64,000 bases of DNA from Aplectana chamaeleonis (lineage: Eukaryota > Nematoda > Chromadorea > Rhabditida > Cosmocercidae): positions 62,001 to 126,000 of the forward strand of contig JAPDOI010001703.1 in NCBI GenBank assembly GCA_029168955.1, written 5' to 3'. Positions 55,401 through 63,711 of this stretch are shown piece by piece. The position numbers were made by a program, and so were the translations under genes. The notes under the pieces are model-generated. The model saw only the letters and a list, made by a program, of their open reading frames with translations, searched no databases and had not been told where the DNA came from. Position 1 is the stretch's first letter. Every line of letters starts with the position of its first letter.

Positions 55401-57386
55401 CACTGGTAAATTCAAAAAAAGCCGGACAAAGTGTTTGCAGATTTTATCAACTTCCTGCCCCAATAATGACCATCAGCCCACCAACAGACTATAGGAGGAC
55501 AGATTCATACGAAATCTCAACCGGTTTGTATATTTAAAAACAGTGTTCATGATGATTTTCTTACCCGAGTTTTCCATTCAAAACAATGCGTTGGCAACCA
55601 AGTGTTACCAAAATTACGAAGAAACAGCGAGAAACACACGAGTCTTATTTCGACGACACTATTCTCTGGCCTGGACTAGTTGTCCGATTCGATGAACATG
55701 TTCACGGTGTTTGTCACCGATAAAAAATGGGCCTAATCAAAAACGGAAGAAAATTCTAGGCAAACCAGTATTCGTTAGGGTCTGAAGGAAAGTACGAAGC
55801 AACAGAGATTGCAAAAGACGGTCCCACATAAGATTTTATTGCCGCAGCGAACAGTACCTGTGAAACTTATTAGGCGGGGTGGGATTTGAGAATTTCGTGC
55901 CCTTCTAGTGCGTTTTTCTCAATTTCTTCGTCGTTTCACTTCTACCCGAGGGCCAAACAATCTAATCAGCGATTGTTTTCAAAATGAAAGATTACCGTGA
56001 ACACGGCCTTCAAATAGCTGCTTTCACGCTACAACTTTGATTAGCACTTGGTTTTGTATTCTTGGAACTTGCAGGAATCTGAATGCTTCCGGAAAAGGTT
56101 TTTTTTGCAAATTTAACATTTCTAAGTGGTTAAGAGTTTGATAATTGAAAAAAGACATTTGGGGGCTCATAAACAACTTAGAACTTGAACGAACTTCTCT
56201 GATTACTTCGTCAAGAGTTTATAAGAGAGTTTATATTCTCATCAGTTACCAATTTAATGGGTACAATTACACATTACATCAGCTGGAACTAGTCAAAATA
56301 TTTATTTGTAGCAGTTTCGAATCGCTGACCAATACACAAACTGCCAGAAGGGCAAATTCTTTTGTTTTAACGTCTTTTTGCCGAAAAATTGCCGTTTTAG
56401 ACGAAAATTTCGGCAAACGGAAACGGCAACGGCAAGCCCCAAAAATGGCCAGCAAACGGCAAACGGCAATTACCGCACACCCCTGGTCTAGCTGTTTCCA
56501 GATCAACTTTTTTCCTCACTTTCACTGCTGCGGTCTATAAAACAGGACCTATTCCTCTACTTTCTTCTCTGAGAATCTCCCAAAAGCCCTACAGCGTTAT
56601 GAAACTATGTTCAGGGGATATTCCTGAGAGACTGCGAGAGTAATGATCGATAGTTTTCTCTCCGGATTCGTAGAAAAGGCAGCCACAGAACGTTTCTCAA
56701 CTTACCTGTCAGGAATATCCGCATCGATGTTCAGTTCCTCTTCTGCTGGGATATCAATGTCGACGTATTTCACATCCATGAGCTTAGCCTTCATTGACTC
56801 CGTGCTCATTTTCGATGGAGCAGCCTGAAAGAATTATGGTTCATTTTTTTCTTACTACAGTTCACCATGAACAGGAAATTTTCTGAGAACCCACCTTGAA
56901 GAGTTTCTGGTTCAGGTTGACATAATCAGCGAGAGCTTGACCAGTCAGGCTTTCAGCCTCCTTAGGAATAACTCGATTGCGAAGTGCGTCTGAAGTCAAT
57001 GTCAATCATGTAGAACAGAAGACAACTTTGAAGTTATCTTCATTTTTTAAAGGTTTTAAAAAAAGTGCATACAGTAACTCACCGAGGATGTCGTGTTTCT
57101 GTACGGAGAAGGCATTCACAGCCACAAGACCAACAGCAGCAAGAAGAAGAACCCTCTGAAAAAGCAAGGGTACGCAGGATAGAGGAAAGACCATGTTGAC
57201 ATTCTTTATATGACTGGTATGCCGCACACACACAGCTAACTCTTTGTATACTTGATCACGATACGTACATAAAGTGACAGAATAAGGTAATTCTTTTTGT
57301 CTGGCAAGAGACATTTATTGGCCAAGCAGCTTCATCAGAACTTCCCGGAATCGGATTACTGGAAAAATTTGAACGCCACTTACCAT
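46453..57386 (-). CDS. Cathepsin B-like cysteine protease (secreted zymogen)
   Basis: A papain-family (C1A) protease, in blood-feeding nematodes usually a gut digestive enzyme. Twelve coding exons join in phase to 348 codons: 57,386-57,384, 57,155-57,083, 56,989-56,895, 56,824-56,706, 51,995-51,928, 51,842-51,769, 51,003-50,948, 48,948-48,867, 48,727-48,574, 47,553-47,426, 46,713-46,596 and 46,529-46,453. The start ATG is the last codon of its exon, just before GTAAGT. A signal peptide ([18 protein letters not shown]) and a propeptide to about residue 96 precede the mature enzyme ([10 protein letters not shown]). Catalytic residues are Gln116, Cys122 (GSCWAFG), His294 ([11 protein letters not shown]) and Asn314 ([10 protein letters not shown]). 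The occluding-loop His-His (203-204, [10 protein letters not shown]) predicts dipeptidyl carboxypeptidase activity. Asn206 is in an N-glycosylation sequon. The position of human Glu245 in the S2 pocket is Ala340, so a preference for Arg at P2 is unlikely. Introns are loaded with MITEs. All donors are GT and all acceptors AG. Confidence 0.95.
46774..47409. mobile_element. TTAA MITE in a cathepsin B intron
   Basis: The ends AGGCAGCATACACGCTCG and its inverse match the MITE at 30,674, with TTAA on both sides (46,770-46,773 and 47,410-47,413). The element ends 16 nt from the donor at 47,425. Without it the intron would be about 72 nt. The interior differs from 30,674 and pairs a CTATCAAAAGGGAGTGCAC block with its inverse. 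Confidence 0.85.
47554..48573. other. Cathepsin B intron of ~1 kb
   Basis: It contains two ATTTCTCGGCTATTTCGCGG units (near 47,752 and 48,012) and an inverted repeat at 48,335-48,520. No exon signature is present in this interval. Confidence 0.5.
48335..48520. repeat. Inverted repeat with CGGACAGCCGCTGTTGCAGCA arms
   Basis: ATTGCGGTCCGCACATGCGG, ACAGCCGCTGTTGCAGCAC and TCGTGCTAG-like words on the left pair with their inverses on the right. The right end GCGGACCGGAATTTGG is shared with the CCGGTCCGCAATTGCG family, which suggests a relationship. Confidence 0.65.
49129..50647. mobile_element. Large TTAA-family element in a cathepsin B intron
   Basis: The left end AAGCGGTGTTTACGATAA follows TTAA (49,125-49,128). 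The right end CTTATCGTGGTCACTGCCT precedes TTAA (50,648-50,651). The termini match the 32,195 MITE. The span is 1.5 kb because of internal insertions, including CACCCGGTCGATACGTATG repeats (49,490-49,900) and a hAT-like element at 50,002-50,305. Confidence 0.6.
50002..50305. mobile_element. hAT-like non-autonomous element
   Basis: CAGGGATGAGCGGA at the left pairs with TCCGCTCATCCC at the right, which lacks the last two bases expected. The flanks GACGCAAC and (C)ACGCAAC agree in seven of eight bases, as for the 8-bp duplications of hAT elements. The interior is a degenerate CGGAACGCGAAACGCGG repeat. Confidence 0.65.
50690..50930. repeat. GGCGCAAACT hairpin family, copy 4 plus a partial copy
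   Basis: The full copy (50,690-50,828) runs GGTATGGATCCTAGTGATAC to AGTATCTCTAGGATTCATGCC around CATATGCTATAACATAAG. It is followed by a partial copy (about 50,845-50,925) with CTGATACTTTGCGTTCC and GTTGGCGCAAACTCGGTGC. Both belong to the GATACTTTG subfamily. Confidence 0.7.
51126..51746. mobile_element. piggyBac-like MITE (TTAA, CCC...GGG)
   Basis: TTAA then CCCATTCACGACCACG at the left mirrors CGTGGTTGTGAATGGG then TTAA at the right. The TTAA duplication with CCC/GGG termini is characteristic of the piggyBac superfamily. Subterminal copies of CGTGTCCCACNGNTGGGACACG, itself a palindrome, lie at both ends. The middle is anonymous. It fills most of the 765-nt intron between exons 6 and 7 of cathepsin B. 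Confidence 0.75.
52684..52836. repeat. GGCGCAAACT hairpin family, copy 5 (best preserved)
   Basis: ATAACGTCGGCATGGATCGT to its inverse near 52,836 forms an almost perfect 150-bp hairpin. AAGAGACTTCGCGTTCACTG, GAAGGTTGGCACAAACTCGG and the ATGCTATAACATAGG centre are all represented on both arms. Confidence 0.85.
53032..53215. repeat. TTTTTACGAACCCCCC short repeat
   Basis: Four or five copies of a unit like ATTTTTACGAACCCCCT occur at irregular spacing. They are probably part of another degenerate repeat insert within the hAT-like element. Confidence 0.5.
53648..55196. mobile_element. Palindromic element with TCGGATATTCGG repeat arms
   Basis: TACTATACATTGGATCCGA at the left mirrors TCGGATCCAATGTATAG at the right. 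About 250 bp inside each end consists of degenerate TCGGATATTCGG / CCGAATATCCGA words. The centre (about 53,945-54,945) is unrelated and contains direct CCGACCGCGACGCGT units near 54,573-54,640. No transposase was found. Confidence 0.7.
55538..56009. mobile_element. TTAA MITE, AACAGTGTTCATGATG ends
   Basis: TTAA precedes AAACAGTGTTCATGATGATT, and CCGTGAACACGGCCT ends the right side, followed by TCAA. The interior is homologous to 60,947-61,426 (CTGGCCTGGACTAGTTGTCC, GATGAACATGTTCACGG, GTTTGTCACCGAT). A reverse fragment of the same family is at about 6,868-6,945. Confidence 0.8.
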
Positions 57387-57863
57387 GTAGTCAAAGGAAC
57401 GAGAGCTGATTTTTTTGAGATAACGCTCAGCTTTTATACTAATTTCGGCTGGGTGCGTCAATGCGCCAAATTCGTCTTCATTTAGTTTTATCGCACGTTT
57501 TACAACCCGAATGTAGTCCAACACTAACGATAAAAGTTCTGGTAGCACCTCTTATCAGGGAAATTGCTGTTGTCGTAAAACGTCCCGAGATCAAAGCATA
57601 GTGAGAATCTTGCTTTGCTCGACTTTAGGTTTTCTTAAGGACATCGTATGCGCGGAAAGCCATAGAATCTTTTTTCATGTTTTTATATAGTTTGGCCTCT
57701 TGAGTGAACAAAAATGTCGAAACAGCCCCTGAATAGCCTTCATTTCAGAAGAAAAGCCAGTTTGAATACAATGTAAAAACGGATTTGAAGTTCGCGCCTA
57801 AATTTTCTGCATTTGGAGCTCGTACCATAATTGTTATCCGTGTTGTTTGACGGTCGCCTCAAC
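57387..57863. other. Region upstream of the cathepsin B start codon
   Basis: The cathepsin B promoter and 5' UTR should lie here on the - strand. I see no TATA box or other motif that I could defend. Confidence 0.3.
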
Positions 57864-58328
57864 AAAGGCTAGATGACTCAGAAGTACGCGCTGAAATCCA
57901 TTCACCGTTTTTTGAGTTTGAATCATTGCTTGGCCCCCCCTGAGAACGTGGGTAGAGTCTGTCGGGTCACCGACGCATTATTGGGAAGATATGGGTGATC
58001 GAATGCCTGGAATTTCACCAAAAGAGGCCGGCCTTCTGACAGCCATGTGGCATTAAATGAAAAAGAAAAAAGGTTTTCAACAAGCGATATCGCGTAAATG
58101 AGTGGAAGTTGATGTATCATTTGTTGATAAGCTACCTTCTTTTCTCATTTGAGGCCACATGGCTGACTGAAGGCCGGCCTCTTTTAGTGGAATTCGATGC
58201 ATTCGATCTCCCATATCTTCCCAATGATGCGTCGGTGACCCGACAAACTCTACCCACGTGCTCAGGCGGGCCCAGCCAATGATTCAAACTCAAAAAACGA
58301 TGAGTGGTTTTCAGCGCGTACGATGCCT
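57864..58328. mobile_element. TTAA-family MITE, ATCGTACGCGCTGAAA ends
   Basis: The right end TTTTCAGCGCGTACGATGCCT precedes TTAA (58,329-58,332). The left end (AAAGGC, then GTACGCGCTGAAATCC) is the inverse with a small insertion. Inside, CAAACTCAAAAAACG, TGGGAAGATATGGG and GGCCGGCCT pair over about 200 bp per arm. A solitary end (CGCGCACGATGCCTTTAA) lies at about 58,465-58,482. Confidence 0.7.
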
Positions 58329-58482
58329 TTAAATGACCCTACAGCAGATATCGGGTGGCCATAACTGTTAAGGGGCGCATTCTTAGAGCTTCAAGCTTTG
58401 TGGGCGATGTCAGCTAGTCCGCACTGTTCGATAGTACACAAAAAACTGAAAATGCTCTACAGCGCGCACGATGCCTTTAATC

Positions 58483-58935
58483 AAATTCAATGTTGAGGAA
58501 TGTTTAGACACCTTCGACGAGGTGCATACTTCCGTCTTTTTAGAGCATCGTGCAATGCATGAAAAACCTCCGTTTTTTTGCAGATGATCACGTTGGGTAT
58601 GTGTAAGGTGTGGGTGTACTCAGGTGATTCTTGGCCCTGAGCCGCCTGACAGTGAAGCTCGTATTCCGAGTCTGCGGGTTGGCTCCTATTGCTGTTGGAG
58701 CCACTGCTGTTGCTGTCCGGGGCTCCTCCAGTCCAGCCCGAGCAGCAACAGCAGTGACTCGGAGATTAAGAGAACGAGCCGAGCTGTCAGGTAGCTTTGA
58801 TTTCTGCTGGGTGCGGCTCGGGGCGGAAAATCACCTAAGAAGGCAGTATTAACTTTTCGTAGTCAGAAGTCACACACCCGCAGTTGTGTTCCGCCGGACC
58901 GCTGCCGTTCAAGAACCAGCTTTTTCGCCTCGAAA
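58483..58935. other. Intergenic DNA with a short hairpin
   Basis: A GC-rich inverted pair (TATTGCTGTTGGAGCCACTGCTGTTGC-like words and their inverse) lies at about 58,685-58,765. I see no gene. Confidence 0.35.
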
Positions 58936-59035
58936 CGTTGGCGCAAACCCGGCGCACCTATGTTATAGCAATGACATTGAATTTGCTCCACCTTCAACTG
59001 GGAACGCGAAGTATCACTAGGATCCATGCCAATTG
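58936..59035. repeat. GGCGCAAACT hairpin family, copy 6 (truncated)
   Basis: Starts GTTGGCGCAAACCCGGCGCA, continues CTATGTTATAGCAATG and ends GGGAACGCGAAGTATCACTA followed by GGATCCATGCC. The left arm of the hairpin is missing. Confidence 0.65.
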
Positions 59036-59093
59036 TCTTACTGAAGCAAGTAACCCTGACGCTTTGGAAAATTTTTTGTCAATATTTTGAGAT

Positions 59094-59400
59094 GTGCTAT
59101 ATGTAGGGTTTTCCAGGCTTCTGGCGCTTCTGTTCATCATTTCTCTTAAGCTGAGAGAGGTTCCAGATGTATGGAAATATGCTCTAGTTCCTGGTATTTC
59201 AAAGAAGCCTGCACTACGGTTAGTCAGTCATATGCGCCCAATCAGTATAACACCAATATCAATCAAAATTAAGGAAAACCAGTAAAGAGAATCTTTTGTC
59301 GTAGCTTCATAAACAAAAATTGATTCCGCCTGAACGACATGGCCCGGGCTTCAACGACAACTAATCTTGTCGAGAGCTTATATGATTGGAATCTTGTACT
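59094..59400 (+). mobile_element. Non-LTR reverse transcriptase fragment
   Basis: The + strand encodes LREVPDVWKYALV, then KKPALRLVSHMRPISITP, then after a frame change ASTTTNLVESLYDW. These match the order P-x-x-W-K-x-A-x-V, P-I-S-L-T and S-T-x-T-N-L at the start of RT domains in jockey/CR1-like elements. No catalytic F-A-D-D region follows, so it is a 5' truncated and broken fragment. Confidence 0.7.
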
Positions 59401-59516
59401 GAACCAGCTAAATCAGCTGACCTGATCTATATTGGCCTGCTAATGCACTCGTTGGGCTGAACGTCGGCACAATAGCAATCGAACCCGCGGAGAATGAGAT
59501 TTGCAGCTCTTTTTCT

Positions 59517-59577
59517 GTAGCTACTGCTTTGGCCGGCTGTAGCCAACTATGTAGGTCAGCTACAGCCGGCCAAAGCA
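59517..59577. repeat. Short perfect hairpin
   Basis: TTTGGCCGGCTGTAGCCAAC and its inverse GTCAGCTACAGCCGGCCAAA are separated by a few bases. Related words (GCAGCCGGCTC, AGCCAGCTTCAG) occur near 61,880-62,165, so it may be the core of a small palindromic element. Confidence 0.55.
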
Positions 59578-60497
59578 AGTGGATTTCTAGACTTACTTTT
59601 GATCATTTAGGTACATATCTAGATATACATGGATCGTTTGTATAAACCAAATATGACAGGGATTTTGCTCTTCCCTTAATAAACCCATCCGCAGTTTTGC
59701 GGTATTTTAGAGTCGGAAGCAAATAGGGTTAATTCAGTAGAGAGGTAGTGACTAAGGGAAGTTCTGTCTGATAGGTGTCCACCCAGCATCATGTGCTGGA
59801 AATGTTCCGTCAGAGTATCTTTTTGATCAGCGGTGATTGATTTCTTCGATCTCAATATTAGCGAAGCTTAGTGGCTAGTCGAATAACTGATGCTGGTTGA
59901 GCGTACCTTCCACCTAGTCGTCATGCCGCCACTCTCTTTCCTTATCCGAACGACTTCTGTGTCCGCAGTTGCACATAAGCGTTGTTCGAAAACAGTCGCG
60001 CTGGGACGAAGATCCCCTTCAGTTCCAGCACCATTTTCTTCATGCTGCAACAATGGTTGTCTGCAACTGCAGAACGGATTTTCATTCCGATAAGGGCATT
60101 ATGCATCGCCGCGGCGGTCAACTGCGCGACACTGATTGTCAGGTCGTGATAGGTTGCCTGGAGCAGCGCCTGGACCACCCACTATATCTTATAATACATG
60201 GACGGAACCACGCGTTCTATGGTTTTTTCAGCAGAAGCTCTTTTTCGGGGACGCATAGGTTTGCTTCTTCAATCTTTCAGTACTGATTTTCCACGCGATA
60301 ACCAAAAAGGACGACGGATGTCATCAATCGGTAAGACCTAGATTTTTCAGCTGCACCAAAAAAGCCGAACTCTACTTATTTTAAATTAATATAGCTTTAC
60401 ATTCCTGATACAAGTGAAAAACGAGAATAACTCTCCAGCTCAACAAAAAAGTATACAAAAATACGTCTGAATTCGAAAAGGTTTACGTAAACAATAA
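59578..60497. other. 3' flank of BUD13, no gene recognised
   Basis: An imperfect inverted repeat at about 59,940-60,075 (GTCCGCAGTTGCA, then TGCTGCAACAATGG and CTGCAACTGCAG) resembles the arms at 48,335-48,520. Otherwise nothing is supportable. Confidence 0.35.
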
Positions 60498-63400
60498 CTA
60501 CTCATATGACAGTATATGCTGGTAGAACTCTCTGTCCTGTGCAGTCTTTTCGTTCTTAATTCGAACTAGTTTATCCTCGAAGCCATTGGACCGATCCACT
60601 CCATCCCATCGATAACCCGGCCGAATTCCGAAACGATTTGGAGGGCACTCTCTTTGATACGCTGGATACACTGGAAAAATTGATATCATCATGGCATAAG
60701 ACGGGGTTCAAAAGCGAAATAGTCAAAATCTTTTCCAAACGGCACCAAAGACTCACCAAGTTTGCTACGATCGAGAGCCTTCTCGCGTTTTTTACTCAGC
60801 AACATTTTAGCCATGGGATCACTCTCATGAACCTGCTCTTTCAGATGACGATTCATCTCCTCGTCATCGGCCATTCTCGCAAGCGGTTCAGCTGCCAAAC
60901 GCGCCATATGTTCCAGCTGTTGCTTCCGCTAAAAAGTCCACCTTGAAGGCAGTGTTCACGATGATTTCCGTCCCCAAGTTTTTCACTTAAAACAATGTGT
61001 TGGCCAACAAATGCAACTACAGTTACGAAGAAACGCGAGAAACGCACTAAAACGTCTTATTTGAGTGACATTAATCTCTGGCATGGACTAGTTGTCCTGT
61101 TGAATGAACATGTTCACGGTGTTTGTCATCGGTTAAAAATGAGGCTTATCGAAAATGGAAGAATATTTTAGGCAAAACAGTATTCGATAGAGTCCGAAGG
61201 AAAGAACGGAACAACACAAAATAGAGAATTGCAAAAAACAGGTCTACAAACGACTTCATTGTCACAGCGAACAGTTCCTGTGAGAGTGAAGAGGCGGTCT
61301 GAGAGTAAAGGACTGCGTGTCCTTCTGCTGCGTTTTTCTCAATTTTTTCGCCATTTCATTTCTATCCGGGGGCCAAAAAATCGATTTAGCGAATAATCTC
61401 AAAATTAAAGATCGAGAACACTGCCTTTAAGCTAATAGCTCGAAGAAGGAAGAAAAAATACGCCATACATTTCGTGCTTGGGCAACTCCTTTACTCCAGA
61501 GACGGTACTTTTCCTGCAGCTCGGCTTGTTTTTTGGCCGCGCGCTCCTTTTCCTCCTTGTCTTCCGGTTTATCCTTCCCTGTATGTGAATACGAAACAGT
61601 TTTTTGCCGAAGCAACAAAACAAGGTCGAATGGGCGCTTTTTCGCACTTGCTTTCCTCGCACTCTGGTTTCAGCGTAGCGCCCGCTCACTGATGTATCCA
61701 TCTCTTCGAACATCTAAAATAAGAGGCATGAGAGTGTTTTCCGTAGAATTTATGCCTGGAACGTATTCCCTAGTGATTTATTTTTCAGTTGACATAGCTA
61801 CTAATCTAAACCTTTTCAGTAGAAGCGCTCTATGATCCCCGTAATAGCTGGTCGAAAAACAGCCAATGTCGTGTTGAGTTATCCTGAGCCAGCTTCAGTC
61901 GTCCTGAAGCTGGCCGTAGTCGGCTGCATGTCACCCGATAATGAAACGCTCTATATCCCAAGGCTGCTTGTTATTGATACCGTTACCTCCATTTCTGTGT
62001 ACATTATATTGCAGTTAAAAAGATGAAATCCTGTGGGTCACACCATCATTTCCGGCCTGCTCAAGCCGGTCTTAGTTGGCCCCACCGGGGTTTTTCCATC
62101 CCCGCGTGCAATCTATTAGATACGCGACGAGCGAGACGGCTGCAGCCGGCTCGAGCGGACTAAATCCGGCCACAGCGGGGGATCTTCCAATGTATTTCGC
62201 ACGATGTAGAGTTCACGAAATAAACGTGGTCTGATGAATGGATACGGCTGCGACTGTAGATCGCTGCGCGAGAATAGAAACCCCGTTGGCCAGTGATGCC
62301 GCCAACACCGGATGGCCAGCCGCCCGGTCCATGCGTCAGTCTATGTCGAATACGGAAACCTTAGATACAGTACCCGCGTTGAGTTTGTAAAACGGGGAGC
62401 ATTTGCCAAACTTGGCAAAGGCGTCCGATGCTCGTAAGCTTTTTAGATAAGACTTTTGATTCTGAAAACGCCATCATATTCACAGATCCAGTTGCTACCT
62501 TACTATGTGACTTGCGGGCCGAAGTTTTCTAAAATCTCTCTGTTTTTGAAGGAAATAATTTTTGCAATCGTTTATCAAAAACGTCGCGCGCGGCGAAGTG
62601 CGGCGAAACTTTGAGTAGTATTTGTACAAGTTATAAAGAACAATCTTCACGTTTTTCATGGGATAGATGCAGGTGGGATAATCTTGAGATTCGTGCTGAT
62701 GGAATTTCCGGAAATCCTTCAGTAAACACGTTTGGGAACCTCCTAAAGTCTGACTTGGGCTGCGTAAACCCCAGGTTGTTAAATGAAGGAGTTGGAAAAT
62801 TCTACCTGCACGAAACTCAAGAATGTCCCACTTGCATCTAATGCATGAAGAAAACGTGGAGATTGCTCTTCAATAACTTGTTCAATTACTACTCAATGTT
62901 TTGCCGCACTCTTGCCGCACGCGACGTTTTTGAAAAACGACCGCAAAAATAAATTCATTCAAAACAAAGCGATGTTAGGTAACTTCGGTTCGCAAAGTAC
63001 ATTATTAGATAAGAATTTGAGCTGTGAAAATGATAGCGTTTTCAGAATCCAAAAGTCTTCGTTCAAAAGTTACAGGCATCGGGCGCTTTTTGCCACGTTT
63101 GGCAAATGCTCCCTGTTTTTACAAAACTTAGCGCGGGTATTGTACTTGTCGACCTGGCTGGCTACAGCCCATCAATTATAGAAACTTAACGATACCTATA
63201 CGTACTTTGAGTTGCCAGAAGCGTAAGAAGTATTTTTACTGGCTGTAAATCAGTTTTTAAACATATTCAGCGCCTATCCTAGGGGGCTTTCTGCAGGGCC
63301 AATTAAGAATTTTTCCAAAGTTAGTTACACACATTTATTCTAAAATGTGAACACACGTTCCATCCAAACTGTGAAAACATCTTCCAAAGGGATACACGGA

Positions 63401-63711
63401 CGTGTTAAAAAGCCGAAAATACCTTCGCTTCCCGCTCTCGTATTTTCTCAGACTCCTTCTTGAGTGCATCAGCTGACTGTAGTCCTGCCACCTAAAAAAG
63501 TGAACAGATAACGCTTGTCAGCGTAGGAATTTGTGTTCATACCTGCCTTACTTTGGCAGACACTTCCACTGAAATGTATTTTTTCACGAAAGATGACAAC
63601 ATGCACTAGCCTTTCCGTCGAGGGTCTTTTGACTGTCTTTACCAATCCGCTCGGGTGTAACGATGCGACGATCACGCCTGTGTGATTCTCTCCGCTGCGA
63701 AGAAGACTTGT
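60498..63711 (-). CDS. Pre-mRNA splicing factor BUD13 (C-terminal part; runs off the window)
   Basis: BUD13 is a subunit of the RES complex, which binds the activated spliceosome and promotes splicing and nuclear pre-mRNA retention. Exons on the - strand fit 63,711-63,611, 63,491-63,423, 61,713 to about 61,640 (3' edge unclear), 61,578-61,469, 60,928-60,757 and 60,670-60,498. The order matches the family: an arginine-rich stretch ([18 protein letters not shown]), [68 protein letters not shown] and the diagnostic C-terminus [18 protein letters not shown]. Joins are in phase except at the third listed exon, whose donor I cannot place. The join of the first two listed exons fits best with a GC donor (AAG then GCTAGT). 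N-terminal exons lie beyond 64,000. The introns hold a TTAA MITE and a TACAATACCCGCG element. Confidence 0.92.
60947..61426. mobile_element. TTAA MITE in a BUD13 intron
   Basis: TTGA then AGGCAGTGTTCACGATGATT at the left and GAGAACACTGCCT then TTAA at the right. The interior matches 55,538-56,009. In gene orientation the element ends 14-18 nt before the acceptor at 60,929. Without it the intron would be about 56 nt. Confidence 0.85.
62225..62345. mobile_element. Small element with TAGTCTGA/AGACTA ends, copy 2
   Basis: The reverse complement of the insertion at 43,692-43,820: GGTCTGATGAATGGA at the left, GGACCGGGCGGCTGG-type words and GTCCATGCGTCAGTCTA at the right. It lies just left of the TACAATACCCGCG element, as copy 1 lies near the other copy of that element. 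Confidence 0.6.
62366..63144. mobile_element. Palindromic element, TACAATACCCGCG ends, copy 2
   Basis: TACAGTACCCGCGTTGAG at the left faces CTTAGCGCGGGTATTGTA at the right. GGGGAGCATTTGCCAAACTT and AACGTCGCGCGCGGCGAA pair further inside. The 780-bp length is close to what remains of the copy at 44,293-45,374 after the nested MITE is removed. Confidence 0.8.

Larger units (their letters stand above)
52590..56485. mobile_element. hAT-like element of 3.9 kb with nested insertions
   Basis: CAGGGGTGTGCGGCAAA at the left and the inverse TTACCGCACACCCCTG at the right are flanked by ATCTAGCT and GTCTAGCT, an 8-bp duplication with one difference. Next to both ends are degenerate GGCAAACGGCAA units. 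No hAT transposase is visible. Most of the length consists of later insertions at 52,684-52,836, 53,648-55,196 and 55,538-56,009. It lies in the 4.7-kb intron between the propeptide and mature-domain exons of cathepsin B. Confidence 0.8.
61714..63422. other. BUD13 intron of 1.7 kb
   Basis: It holds palindromic words near 61,880-62,165 (CAGCTTCAG, GCAGCCGGCTCGAG), the 120-bp element at 62,225-62,345 and the palindromic element at 62,366-63,144. Confidence 0.6.
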
